Assembly (NCBI GenBank): GCA_032173965.1
Contig: CM063295.1
Location: 744,001 to 808,000 of the forward strand
Direction: 5' to 3'
Length of the DNA stretch: 64,000 nucleotides
DNA from: Sitta carolinensis
Lineage: Eukaryota > Chordata > Aves > Passeriformes > Sittidae
This document shows, piece by piece, positions 23,241-34,560 of the stretch (the first letter of the stretch is position 1; every line of letters begins with the position of its first letter). The position numbers and the translations under genes were made by a program. Under the pieces are notes generated by a model. It was not told where the DNA came from, ran no database searches, and saw nothing but the letters and a program-made list of their open reading frames with translations.

Positions 23241-24785
23241 AGGCTGAGAACTCAGAGCTCTGTAGCCAGAGCAGGGGCAGGTAAAATGCAGCCCTCCAGC
23301 CGGAGGAAAGGAAAGCTGGGGCATTGGAGAAGCAGCAGCTGCGGGCGGGTGCGTGAAGCGCGGTGCTGCAGAGACCTCTTGCAGCACACAGCTGCTACTG
23401 CAGCCATGCTCCAGCGCTGCCCAGCAGCCACAGCTCGGCGGTTCCTCCTGGAAAAACTGCCCTACAGCCCCCCTGGTGATTTATCCAGAGCAGTCAGGCA
23501 GGCTGCACCTGGAGAGGCTCTGCAGCAGCGGATAGTAGCCGGCACACACAAAGTGCCACCTCCACACGGCCACTGCACTCAAGTGCTCCCAGTCCTGCAG
23601 CTGAATCCACTTGAGTCTCTGTGAAGCCACAGCTGCATCCCAAAGGGCTTGTTCAGGCACAAGCACCTCCCTGCAGGAATGTGCTTGTAGGGAAAGTGCT
23701 CTGAAGGATTTAAACCTCAGGCTGCCAAAGCATTTTCTTCTTGGCCCATTCCAGTTGCACAGGAAAGGCCTGTGGGGATTGCATCATTTGCTCACAAACC
23801 TGGGGCACGTGGACCACCTTACACCAAGAGGACCCAAAGAGCTGCAGACGGTGAGTCCAAGTAAGAGGACACGTTACAACAACCAGATTTCCTTTCTGAG
23901 ATCTGGGCAACAACTCAACAGGCTTGAGAGGGAGAGCAGAGGAACAGATCTCCCAGGGACACCAAGGGAAGGACTGCGGGTGGACTGAGGCCCCTTGGGC
24001 AGCAGAGGATGGGATTTAGCACCCATTTAGTACAGGTCTGAGCAGTGACCTGGCTGGATCCAAGGACCTGCCATCACAAAGGCATTCTTGCTGGCAAACC
24101 CAGAAGAAAGGGAAACTGGGATGACAAAATGCACCAGAGTGTGCACACTGTGGTGCATTTTGTCATTAACAGGAACCACCCCAGCAGCAAGGGCCTCCCT
24201 TGCTGGATGTCAAGGCCAGGAAGGGCCTGGGCAGCAGACATGTGGCCACTGTCACCATCACAGACAGCTGTTGGGAGGGGACAACCAGCCAAAGGCAGGT
24301 GGAGAAGATGAAGCATCCCCTTGCACCAGCCAGACACCGGGGTTGTGCCAGCACGAGCCCTCCTGCTCAGCAGTATAAAGCCAAAAGCATTTGGTTTTCC
24401 ACACAACTGGACAACACTGCTGGCTGCAGCCCAAACATCCCCAGCCCACCCTGCACTGCCAAGAGCCCAGACAGGACTGCAGTTCCAATGCAAAAAAATC
24501 TTTTGAGTTTCTTGTAAGACTCCAGTCCTGCCACGAAGGAGGAATACTCCAGCTCAAAAAATAGTGTCTCACTTATTTTAAATCACTGTGGTTATTTTCT
24601 TTTTTCACACACACTTCACACACCAAAGGACATGGTGCACATTTTTGGTGAGTCCTGCTTGTAGACACAGAGTAAAATCGGAAGTTGGCAAACGACTCTG
24701 CACTTCTCAGCCCTGCTTCTCACTGAGCATTTGATGTTCCTTGTGTAGAAATATAAATGGAAATACATCAGAGGCTGGAAATTTC
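23241..24785. other. Non-coding stretch containing the 46-bp palindrome
   Basis: A short CpG-containing patch (gcgggcgggtgcgtgaagcg, about 23341) and the palindrome at 24121-24166 stand out. No gene is recognised. Confidence 0.45.
24121..24166. repeat. 46-bp near-perfect palindrome
   Basis: The left arm atgacaaaatgcacca (24121-24136) is the exact reverse complement of 24151-24166. Between them the 12-mer agtgtgcacact (24138-24149) is itself a perfect palindrome, leaving only the G-G pair at 24137/24150 mismatched. It is not part of any recognised repeat. Confidence 0.9.
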
Positions 24786-25580
24786 AAAGAATCATAGAAT
24801 GGATTGGATTGGAAGGCCTGATAAAACTCATCCCAACTCCCTGCCATGTGCAGGGACACCTTCCACTAGCCCAGGTTGTTCCAGCCTGGCCTTGGGCACT
24901 GCCAGGGATCCAGGGGCAGCCACAGCTGCTCTGGGCACCCTGTGCCAGAGCCTGCCCACCCTGCCAGGGAACAATTCCTGCCCAATATCCCAGCCAGCCC
25001 TGCCCTCTGGCACTGGAAGCCATTCCCTGTGTGCTGTCCCTCCATCCCTTGTCCCCAGTCCCTCTCCAGCTCTCCTGGAGCCCCTTTGGGCCCTGGCAGG
25101 GGCTCTGAGCTCTCCCTGGATCCCTCTCCTCTCCAGGTGAGCACCCCCAGCTCTCCCAGCCTGGCTCCAGAGCAGAGGGGCTCCAGCCCCTGGGGCATCT
25201 CCATGGGCTCCCCTGGACTCTCTGCAGCAGTTCCAGGTCCTTCCTGTGCTGGGCCCAGGGCTGGAGGCAGCTCTGCAGGTGGGGTCTCACCTGAGGGGCA
25301 GAATCCTCCCCTCCAGCTGTTCACGCTGGGGCTCAGCCCAGCACAGGGAGGGTTCTGGGTGCTCACAGCCAGGACAGCTCCAACCCTCATCCACCAACAC
25401 CTCTATGTCCTACCCGGGGCTTCTCTTGATCCACTCCCTGCCCAGTCTGTCCTTGTGCATGGGATTGCCCCAGCCTGGGTGCAGGATGTTGCACTGGGGC
25501 TTGCTGAAGCTGCTGCTCTTCCCTCTGCTACCCTGTGGGATGCTCCACAGCATTGCCAGCCCTTAGCAGGTGGATCCAGG
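24786..25580 (-). mobile_element. CR1 LINE 3' fragment, longest in the window (about 800 bp)
   Basis: The CR1 3' end in reverse orientation, from aatcatagaatggattgg through the full 3' UTR (ctctgctctgggcacc-like, gctctgagctctccctgg, ggctccagcccctggggc) into upstream UTR blocks (tggggtctcacctgagggg, ggctcagcccagcacaggg, ttgcactggggcttgctgaag). The long open frame across it (24876-25694, plus strand) is antisense CR1, not a gene. Confidence 0.85.
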
Positions 25581-26695
25581 CTCTCCTCCCCAGAGCAATG
25601 CCAGCAGAGGCAGCAAACACTGTGGCTTTGCAGGGAGAGCCTGGTGGATTCTCACTGTGGTTGCTACAGTCTGAATCTAGAGGCTATCTTGTGAGAATTT
25701 GCATAAGTTATTTGCAAAGGCCCAGGTTAGAACCGAAGCCATCCTGCATATTTTCTTGGAAAACAACTCATCAGTCTCACTACCACCCACCCTGCAATGG
25801 CAGCACTGAAATCAAACCCAAAGCCTGGTCCTCAGCAACAAACCGCCTCCAGTTTCAAGCTCAGGATCCACATCTTCTGTGTGTTCATTTTAGATTCCTG
25901 TGCCCTCAACCTTCCCGCCACTGGGCTCACCTTTCTCACAGCAAACAGGAGCGGCCTCACCCACCCCAGCTCACACTGACTGTCACAGACACCTGGTCCC
26001 AGCCTGGTTTTGACAAAGTGGGATGTCTCACACTGTCCCCAAGCCCACCAGAACCCCCTCTCCACCAGCAAAGCCCACAGTGTTCCCCACAGACTGCTCC
26101 TCTACTTCCTAATTCCTCCCACAGGAGACATCTCCCTTTGTGGGGGAATGCTGAGAGCAGCCCCACAGCATGCCCTGCTCCTCCAGAGCCATCCCTGCTT
26201 TACTACAGGCACCACAAAGCACCAGCTGGGACGTCACAAGCTGCTGTTGTAAATAAAGCCACGTTCACCAGAGAAATGAGCCGGGTGCATTTTGGTTTCA
26301 AGCTCTGCTGTGCCTGTTCACTCCCACACTAATTTGCAAAGTGGGGTGATTCACAGGGAGCCTCTTTCCAGCTCCCAGGGACTGCTCTCCAGGGAATGAG
26401 TTACTCTCTGGCTCCAACAACAACACGTTATTTATCAGGTTAGGCTTTTTCTGTTAAGCACTCGGTGAACAACAGTCAGCAAGTGAGCAATGCAGGGAGG
26501 AGGGGCTGGGCACAGGAGTGATGCACAGAGCTCAAACATCACCTGCCTTTGCAATTTCCACCCTCAGTCAGTCACTGCCACTCTGCTCCGGGAGCTGAGG
26601 CAGTCTCTGTGAAGGTCCAGCATGACTCGCATCACTCTGCTCCACCTCCTCACTAAGCACAGCTGACCTGCCTCTCACATGGGCATTTTTTCAAC

Positions 26696-26870
26696 CCAGA
26701 GAAGCTGTGCCTGCCCCTGGATCCCTGGGAGTGTCCAAGGCCAGTCTGGACAGGGCTTGCAGAAGCCTGGGACAGTGGAAGGTGTTCCTGCCCATGGCGG
26801 GGATGAGGACAAGATAGTTTTTAGGGCTCCATCCTAACCAAAATACCCTGGAACTCTATGATTCTATTTT
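26696..26870 (+). mobile_element. CR1 LINE 3' fragment, abutting an LTR
   Basis: Sense CR1 with gaagctgtgcctgcccctgg and gacagtggaaggtgttcctg, and the tail ggaactctatgattcta. An A/T-rich stretch (26870-26900) follows, then LTR family B copy 1 at 26918. Confidence 0.82.
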
Positions 26871-26917
26871 TATTGATTTTTTTTATTTTTATCACACTGA
26901 ACTATGTGAATCACAGC

Positions 26918-27365
26918 TGATGCCTTACGTTTTAGCTTTTATATTTTTCAGATTCTGTGCTGGTTTAGTTCTAGGTTTCATATTAAGTGTTGGTGAGCTC
27001 TCTTCAGAGCAGGTAGACAAAACAATTCCTTTTCCAGTTTGGGACCAAGGACAACTGATATAACTTGCAGGCCCAAGAACAAAAACAACAGTGACGTGAG
27101 AAGAAAAAACAAGGAGGATGGAGCTTCATAACCTGAAGCTATAATTAGACAGTAAACTCCAATATGCTAATGGACCAAACCTTTATAAAAGTGTGAGACC
27201 TCATGACCATTTGTCCATTTTGTGACCATTTTGGGTTCTCCTTGGGTGTGGCCCAGCCAGGCTCTTGTACTGCCCAGGTGTGCCCACTGAGGCCTTTTAA
27301 TAAATCCCTGCTTTATCCTTTTGCTCTGTCTGCTCTCTGTTCCAGGTCAGCCTCCTGGAGCATCA
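26918..27365 (+). mobile_element. Solo LTR, family B, copy 1 (448 bp)
   Basis: It begins TGATGCC and ends GCATCA, matching the TGATGCC/GGCATCA inverted termini of its sister at 48037. It is flanked by a 4-bp direct repeat CAGC (26914-26917 and 27366-27369), as expected for class I (ERV1/gamma-like) integration. A TATA box (ctttataaaag, 27181) and a poly(A) signal (AATAAA, 27299-27304) sit at normal LTR spacing, followed by a T-rich, GTCTGCTCTCTGTTCC tail. No internal retroviral genes are adjacent. Confidence 0.82.
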
Positions 27366-27369
27366 CAGC

Positions 27370-30300
27370 CAGGAATCTTCTGTCTGCTTGCTGATCCTTT
27401 CTGACATCAGGTGTGAGAGTGCATGGTGCATGGCAGTGTCAGAACAGAACCAAATAAAATACAGCAAGGAGAGAGGTCCCACCAGCAAGGAGAGAGTGGG
27501 GTTTCACTGACACCAGAGGAATCATGGCAGGGTGAGCATGACCTTGCTGTCACCATAAGCATCACAGCAGACCCTCCAGCACTGGCTGCACATAGGAGAC
27601 AACAGGCTGCATCCAGCAGACTTGGGGATGTCCCTGCACACTTAGGAACAAGATCAAACCACTGGGATAATGCACAGATAGGTTCTAGCAAGGTACTACC
27701 TTGTCTCCATCTCACCTGGCACCCAAAACCCAGGCTGGGATAATCAAACCCCATCAACTGGTGCTGCTCTGGGGTGAGGCAGTTTCTGCACTCCCCAGCA
27801 TCACTGCAGTGACCACCAGGGACAGGAGGCACTTCTGGGTTGACCATTATTCATTGGAATAGGAAAACCTGGACAGGAACCTGTCAGCTGGTACAAGCCC
27901 AGGTGCTGGCAGTGACTCCAGTGAGCACCAGCTGTGACCAGGTCTCTGTCACGCAGTGAGTTCCTCCCCTCACTGCTTCCCTTCCCAGGCTCTGCTATCC
28001 CAATTCACCTTGTCTCTGTCAGCATCGCTTTGTCAGGCAGGGATTTCCTCTGCTCAACTCATCTGCAGAACTCCCAAGACAAACAGAGTCTAAGTGTTTC
28101 CTGCAGGGCACAGCCATTTCATACCAGAATCACTGCCTGGAAAAATACTGTACGCAAATAATAACAATTAAAAAATAAATCAGTGCATGAGAGTACAGAG
28201 TAAAATTAATTAGTGCAGAGGCAGGAAAGCAACACAACTTTGACTCACCTACTTGAAGCCTGCAGGAATTACAGTGAGCAGAAGTGTCAGGGTAGCTGGG
28301 GCAGCACCAGGGATGCCATGGCAATGCCAAGGACTGCTCTCCTCCATCTCCCCTGCACACATGGGGTGACTCCTCTGCGATGCTCAGAGAGCAGCACATA
28401 ATTTCAGAGTAGCAGAGGGGTCAGGGTAGAGACCTCAAACCAAGCTGGGTCAGCATGTGGGACCCTGGACACTGCTGGCTCCACCTCTTCAGAGGCAGCA
28501 GGATCTGTGTCATAACTTCACAAAATTAGTGGGCAATGCCTGAACGACTGGCCTAGATACAGAGAATTTGAGATTCCCATGGGGAAAAGGGAAGAGCACA
28601 ATTCCCTCAGAGCCCTGCTCCAATCTGCACTGACTGTCCCAGCAGCCACCACAGAGAGTGACTCAGACCTAGTGACCTCTTTTAATGGTCCATAAGGTTA
28701 ATGCTGAGTTTAACAGGGTTAATTCTGCCTTTAATGACCAGTTTTACAGTGAAGACAAGGAGATCAGCACAGTCTGCAACTCAGCCATGTCTTGCTTCTC
28801 CTCCCCCAACAAGGGACACTGCAGAAGATCCCATCCCTGCTCCTTCTGCCCGTCTCAGGAACCAGCTGGGCTCAAAACCAGAAAAGTCCCTTGGCAATCA
28901 CCAAGTGACCCAAACAACATGCCCAAGGTCTCAGAGCATGGCCCCAGGCTGGCCATGGTCGTTCTCTCTGTCACAGCTGGAGTGACTGGGACAAGGCAGG
29001 GGATCTGAGTGAGAGACAGATGTCAAAAGCAATCAGCTGCTCCCCTGTCTCCAAGGCAGGAATGCTGACAGCGCTACAGGCCTTGGAGGATTAAAAGGAA
29101 AGGCTTATTAGGAAGAAAACTCGTTCTGACAATCACAAAACTTGGAATTCATTTAAAATTCAAATTATGCAAATTCCAGTAATCTGTATGTGCAGATCCA
29201 TCACACAGCAGAGTGGGACCACAGACACATGCCACCAGCGACATGGCTGGAGAAATCCCACCCTCCCCAGTGCTCTGGGAGGAAGGCAGGTGTGCTGGCC
29301 CCTGGCAGGCACAGGAAGAGAGGGACAGTGGGGCCAGGCAGGATTTGCAGGTGGTCCCTCTGCACTGAAAGATGCTTCGGCAGCATCCAGCATGTCATAG
29401 CCAGGGGAGCAGGGAAGCCAGACTCCAGTGTTCTCACGTAAGTTATAGCAAATTCTCCCTTGGACAAGCTCAGGTGCCCATGACCAGCACAAGCCTTCAT
29501 TAGACAGCACCTGATCACAAGGATGTGAGAAGGCCACACAGCACTGCATGCATGTGGGCAACAGCTCTGCCCAGTCACCACCCACCCTGCCACGAAAGGG
29601 TCAAACCCAAGCCTCAAGAGCCTCCCCCCTCTCTCAGCAATTCCCAAAATTCTGGTTTTGGGGAAATTTAAAACTAAGCCAAGCAGCCTCATCACACAGC
29701 AAAGGTGGCTCAGACTGTGAGCATGGAAAGAGCAAAGCCAGAAATCAACACTACAGGCTGGGGAAGTGCAACAGCTCAAAAAAATGAATCCATCTTCTTC
29801 ATAAAAGATGAGCCACTGTGATGTGGCAAATCGTGCTGTGCCAGGCACGAGGAAAGCAGATTCCACATGGCAGTGACTGCCCCCCGGCCAGGGCTGGGCA
29901 GAGCTGGGGTCTCGCAGGGTCAGGGCACAACACGAGCCCAGGGGAAGCTGCAACACCTCCAGCACAGAGATGGAAAGTAACTAACCCAGCCTTGGGAGGA
30001 CACAGAGAACTGTTCTTGGAAATGATTTCCCCAGCGTGGCAGAATCTGTACTTTGAACTTACAAACCAGGCTCTGGGGCTCTGTCGGGAGTGCTGGTCTG
30101 GTACTGTCCCAAGTCTCAGCCAAGCACTCCCAATTCACCTTCCTCCACACTTTCTGCCTCTGCTGAAGGGCCCTCTGGAAGCCCTTTCCAAGTAGGATGA
30201 GTCTGCTTTTCCCAGCAGGTCTCAAAAGGTTAGAGCACACGGCTGACTCTACAGCAACAACTTTTACGCTGGAACCAGAAATTAGTTAGCAAGGAAAAAA

Positions 30301-31297
30301 CAACCCCACCTCCCCACATCCTACAAAAAACCTTCTCTGTTCCTTCAGTCATCTCTGTAGGTACATCCAGGAAAGCTAAAGGTCCCCAAAACCTGAGTAA
30401 GTCAAAGGCCAAATCAAACTGGCCACAGATAGCACAGAGAGGTGCTGGCATGGCACCAAGCAGGGAGGGACAGGGGGCTGCCCCACAGGAAGGGCAGAAC
30501 CCAGCTTCCTGCAGGTACCAGGATACTGTGCTTAAAACCCAGGTACTTCCACACCTTTTGTGCCCATCTCCACTGCACCACAGAGGCTATGGGGAACAGG
30601 TCCCACAAGATACTGGAAAAACATCCCTGAAAGACAACAGTACCCAACATCTCAGCATCCTCCTGCCCCTCCTGCCTCGGTACAGCCTGAAGCCACAGAT
30701 CCAGGCAGACAGAAAAAGCAGAGAATTCCTTACCCCACAGCAGGGCCGCCTCATCTTAAACGTCTCCAGCATCTTTCAGCCACTCATCAGGTGCCCCATC
30801 CTGCTTGAGCTCATCTCCATCCCTGAGGTTTCAAGAGCTTCCTGAGGCTGAGGCAGCAGCTGCCTCGGAGAAGGTTCACTGGCAGTGCTGGGACTGTGAG
30901 CAGCTCCCACAGACTCACCCACAGCACCACTGCTGCCCCCAATATGCTGTGAGACTGGAGCTGCCTCCCCAGAGGCAAAAGCAGTGGCTACATCCAGAAA
31001 TGCAGACACGAGCAGGGAGGGTGAGGCCCCAGACCCACAGTGCCCAGCTGTGACACTGCCCAGGTACACCAGGAAAAAACCCCTGTGCATGTGACCCCAG
31101 CAGGACCAGCCCTTATTCTGGGGCAGAAGAAGTCTGCCCAGACTTCCAGGGTCCCAGCAGATGTGTCTGTGCACAGCCTGGGGCAGGGTGAGCTGTCCTG
31201 CCTCAGCCCATTCCCTGCTCCATTCCCATTGTACCGGCTCTCTGCCATTGCCAATCAACACAGAGTGCTTCTCATGGCCGTGACACCTGAGCCCTCA
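27370..31297. other. Region downstream of the gene, probable 3' UTR and intergenic DNA
   Basis: The minus-strand gene's stop is at 31298, so its 3' UTR extends leftwards into this region. Candidate ATTAAA signals on the minus strand (ttttaatg on plus) are near 28681 and 28731. An A/T-rich repeat-free block is at 28139-28216. A 254-codon minus-strand open frame (29201-29965) has no recognisable domain and is not called. Confidence 0.45.
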
Positions 31298-31357
31298 TTA
31301 CAACCCTGAGCCGGTAACGAGGCGGGCGAGAGACATCCGAACCCCGGAGTTGGGTGT
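31298..31357 (-). CDS. Exon 4 (terminal coding exon and stop) of the four-exon gene
   Basis: A strong acceptor (pyrimidine-rich tract ending tttcccatag, with a ctgat branch-point-like motif about 40 bases upstream) precedes 31357. The phase-0 frame carries on directly from exon 3 for 19 codons (residues 178-196, beginning TPNSGVRMSLARL) to a TAA at 31300-31298. This short stretch has several CpGs, unlike the neighbouring sequence, which suggests constraint. No good donor precedes the stop, so I read it as the terminal exon. With it the predicted protein is 196 residues. The length of the 3' UTR is not resolved. Candidate minus-strand ATTAAA signals lie near 28681 and 28731, but nothing ties them to this gene. 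The alternative is that exon 3 splices to another exon and this one is fortuitous. Confidence 0.6.
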   Translation of the reverse strand, partial: TPNSGVRMSLARLVTGSGL

Positions 31358-31915
31358 CTATGGGAAAGAGAAGAGGCAGAGCCCATGAAACATTGATCAG
31401 AGGCACCCACAGCTGCGGTGCAGCCCTGACACATCCCTGCTGTCCTGCCACCAGGATTTCCCAGGGGCCAGCAAGGTCTGAGCTGCCCCAGGGACTCATT
31501 GCTGGCTCGTTGTTTCCCCAGCCCCTCACTGCTGGCCCCCGGTAAACCTTTGGGAAGGGGCAGTTTCTCATGGACACGAAGCTGAGGACAGGAAAACTCA
31601 TTTCCTACTTCCAGCCTTGTTCCATGGACAGCAGTGCCCAGCATCCAGGCCCTCATCCCACGCTTCACCCGGCTGAGCACCAGCTGCCCTGGGCCAGGAG
31701 GAGCCCATCGGGAGCAGGGGGACAGGACCCCCCGGAGAGGGCTCTGTCACAGCCTGGGCAAAGGCGAGCTGCTGCCACCATCTGCTCCACCACTCTGGAG
31801 CAGCCTCTCTTTCTGCTGTTTTACAAACATTGGGCACAAAAATAGCTCTCCAAGACATGAGTGTTTTTGGGCAGCCGTGTGTGTGTGAAGGTGGGCGCCA
31901 GAGGCCGATACTCAC
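31358..31915 (-). other. Intron 3 (558 bp)
   Basis: This is a short phase-0 intron between exons 3 and 4 with GT/AG ends. It contains no recognised transposon. A short gtgtgtgtg run lies next to the donor (about 31877-31887). The exon 3 frame stays open for roughly the first 318 bases of the intron, so retention would not truncate the protein at once. Confidence 0.6.
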
Positions 31916-32133
31916 GAACTGCCGCCGCAGCTTGGTCCTGACGCGCTCAGCCTTGCTCTCGGCCGGGTGCACGGCGTAGCTCAGGGAGCCCAGGTGGTTG
32001 TCCACGGACAGGCTCTTCCTCATGTAGAAGGAGCGGGTACGGAAGTAGCTGAACGGGGCGTCCTCCACCGCCGTGCCAAGCTGGGGGGCCCTGGGGGGCT
32101 CTGAGCAGTCATCCTCCAGCTGCCAGGCCTCTC
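31916..32133 (-). CDS. Exon 3 (coding) of the four-exon gene
   Basis: This exon is 218 bases. Its acceptor follows a long pyrimidine tract (ctcctcctcctccacag) and its donor is gtgagtatc. The first two bases complete Gly105, then residues 106-177 follow, ending in phase 0. It starts acidic (LEDDCSEPP), passes through an aromatic patch (FSYF, residues 132-135) and then RSFYMRKSLSVDNHLG, where R143-S147 (RKSLS) is a basophilic kinase-type site. It ends in a basic, probably helical segment (residues 163-177, with KAERVRTKLRRQF). This looks like the most constrained part of the protein, with no frame-breaking sequence and high CpG. If intron 3 were retained, the frame would stay open to about 31598, giving an alternative longer C-terminus. 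Family not recognised. Confidence 0.82.
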
Positions 32134-32382
32134 CTGTGGAGGAGGAGGAGATGCCTCCCCATCAGAGCATGACCCAGACATGTCCAACGCCTCGAGCCAG
32201 CTCTGGGGATGCTCAGTGGGCATCATCCCTGGACCCCCTCTGGCCATCCCACAGCCATGGGGTACAGATGCTGGGAACTTACTCAGAGGGCAAATCCCCA
32301 CGTACTCCCTGTCCCCCAACCTGCCCACCCCAGGACCACAGTCCCCACCACCTTCCTGTTAGGAATCAGCCAAATGCAGTTA

Positions 32383-32515
32383 GAATCATGGAATGCATTT
32401 TGTTGGAAGGAAGCTTAAAATTCATCTTGTTCCAACCTCCTGCTATGGACAGGGACACCTTCCATTTCATCAGGTTACTCCAAGCCCTGTCCAATCTGGC
32501 CCTGAAGTCTTGCTT
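32383..32515 (-). mobile_element. CR1 LINE 3' fragment in intron 2
   Basis: Reverse CR1 with agaatcatggaatgcatttt, the ctgctatggacagggacacc block and caagccctgtccaatctgg. It is in the same orientation as the host gene. Confidence 0.82.
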
Positions 32516-33344
32516 TGTGAATGGAAAAAATAAGGCATCATAAGTGTTACAAATTAAAAAAGGATTTACTGCCATCTCCTCCTGCAGAAAAAACAAACAT
32601 AACACAACCCTTTATGGCATGGCCAGGAACAAATCAACAGCCCCATGAAGGCCAGAAGCCAGACCTCCCTTCTCCACCTGCACGTCACCAGCAGCAACAG
32701 GATGCAGCAGTGCAGGGCTGAGAGCCCCAGGTTCAAACCTCGCTAGCTCTGCGACAGTAGTGGCAGAGGACAGCTGGCATCATGCAGGGCTGGTGATCCC
32801 AGGGCAGGACTGGCCACATTTCATTGCAACAAAAGGGAAAAACAACAAAACAACAGGAGATGTGTCCAGAATATCACTGCTGTGCTCTTTTCCCTTCAGC
32901 TCGGATTGTTGCCTGCTTTTTGTTGCCAATCTCCCCTTTACATCTAGAGCTTGCCCTCCCTCCTCCCGTCAGCCAAAATCACTGCTCAAGCCATGACAAA
33001 CAATCAATAAAAGCCTCTTCTCAATTATTAGCCAAAAAGGGCATCTCACAGGACTGCCTCCAGGGGCTCTCCCCCTCCAGCTGCTCCCGCAGCCTCTTAC
33101 CAAGGCAACATCCTTTGCCTCTCATTTCTGAAAAAGCCAGCCCCATAGAGCATGAGTGACCACGATCCCACTACACCAGGGCTGAGGAGCAAAACACTTC
33201 TGGGGTTTAAAGCAGATAGGGGCCCTAAGCCCCAGTTCAGCAGTGCAGTCCAGTTTACCCAGCATGAGGGTACATGGAATATGTGGGGTTTACATGGAAT
33301 ATGATGAGACACAAAACACCAGAGGAGGAACCACCTATACACAC

Positions 33345-33580
33345 TGCCAGAGGGCAGGACTAGATTGGACATGACGAAGGAATTGTCCCTTGTGAGGGTG
33401 GGCAGGCCCTGGCACAGGGTGCCCACAGAAGCTGTGGCTGCCCCTGGATCCCTGGAAGTGTCCAAGCCAGGTTGGATGGAGCTTGGAGCAGCCTGGGATA
33501 GTGGGAGGTGTCTCTGTTCATGACAGGCAGTGGAACAAGATTATCTTGAAGGTCCCTTCCAACCCAAACCATTCCATGAA
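33345..33580 (+). mobile_element. CR1 LINE 3' fragment in intron 2
   Basis: Sense CR1 with ctgccagagggcaggactag and gggtgggcaggccctggcac, ending aaccattccatga. Antisense to the host gene. Confidence 0.84.
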
Positions 33581-34377
33581 AGAGGCAACCCAGAGCACAG
33601 CACTCCAAGCATCGTGTAGATTTTTCCTCCCCTACTTTCAATTTAATAAGCTGCTGCTGCTCCTCTCCAAATGTCACCTCACACAACACAAGAACTGCTG
33701 TTTGAAAGCTGTGATTATTCCATGCACAAACACGTCAATCGGAGGCAGATCCAGACTGTCACTGTGAGATAGCTTCGCTCTGGGAGCGCAGCAGGGAACA
33801 CTGACACAGGAGACGTAGGGGACACACGGGAAAATTGCACCTGAAAGGAGGAACCCACCCCCATACTCACCTGAGATGGCCTAGCCACTGCCTGTGCCAC
33901 CCTGTGACCTTGAGACTGTCACCTCCCAGCCCCACAGCTCACCCAGACACAGCCCCCACTGCTCTGCTGCCCTGAGCAAGGGAGGGCCAAGGCCATGTGC
34001 TGAATGAGGGAAAGGATTCACCCACTTTACCCACGCCTCTGTGCAGGGCACCTCACCCAAGGATGAAGAGTTGCATGCCAAATCCTACAGAGCAGCTGGG
34101 CCACGTGGGCTCTCACTGATCCAAATACCCCAAGGATTTTGCTGCTTTTGGTCTTGTCTCTCATCTACAGGAGCTGCATTCTCCAGCACAGGCCAGGAGT
34201 TGGACCAGAGGCAGCTGCTCCCTGGCCTGCCCAAGGGGCGATCCTCACAAACCTGGGTCCTTCCTCCCCACACACAGGGAGCAACCAGGACCTTATCTAC
34301 CCCGGTGAGCTTCCCTGCTGCAGGAGCTTGTCCTGATTGCTACCAAAAAGTAAATCAATGATCAAGCCCATTCTTAT

Positions 34378-34560
34378 CCAAGAATGATGGAATGGTTTGC
34401 ACTGGAAGGGACCTTAAAGCTCATCCCGAGGGCAGGGACACCTTCCATTAGCCCAGGCTGCTCCAAGCTGCAATGTCCAATTTGACCTTGGACACTTCCA
34501 GGAAGCCAGGGGCAGACACAGCTTTCTGGGCAATCTGTTCCAACTTCTCTCCATCCTGAT
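34378..34560 (-). mobile_element. CR1 LINE 3' fragment in intron 2
   Basis: Reverse CR1 with gaatgatggaatggtttgc, ggaccttaaagctcatccc and the ttggacacttccaggaagcc block. The middle block is shortened at cccgagggcaggg. Confidence 0.8.

Noticed and set aside
24876..25694. Plus-strand open frame of 272 codons
   Set aside because: It is mainly the antisense translation of a CR1 3' UTR.
29201..29965. Minus-strand open frame of 254 codons, in the gene's downstream region
   Set aside because: No domain is recognisable, and it does not connect by phase or splice sites to the four exons. It could be 3' UTR or intergenic.
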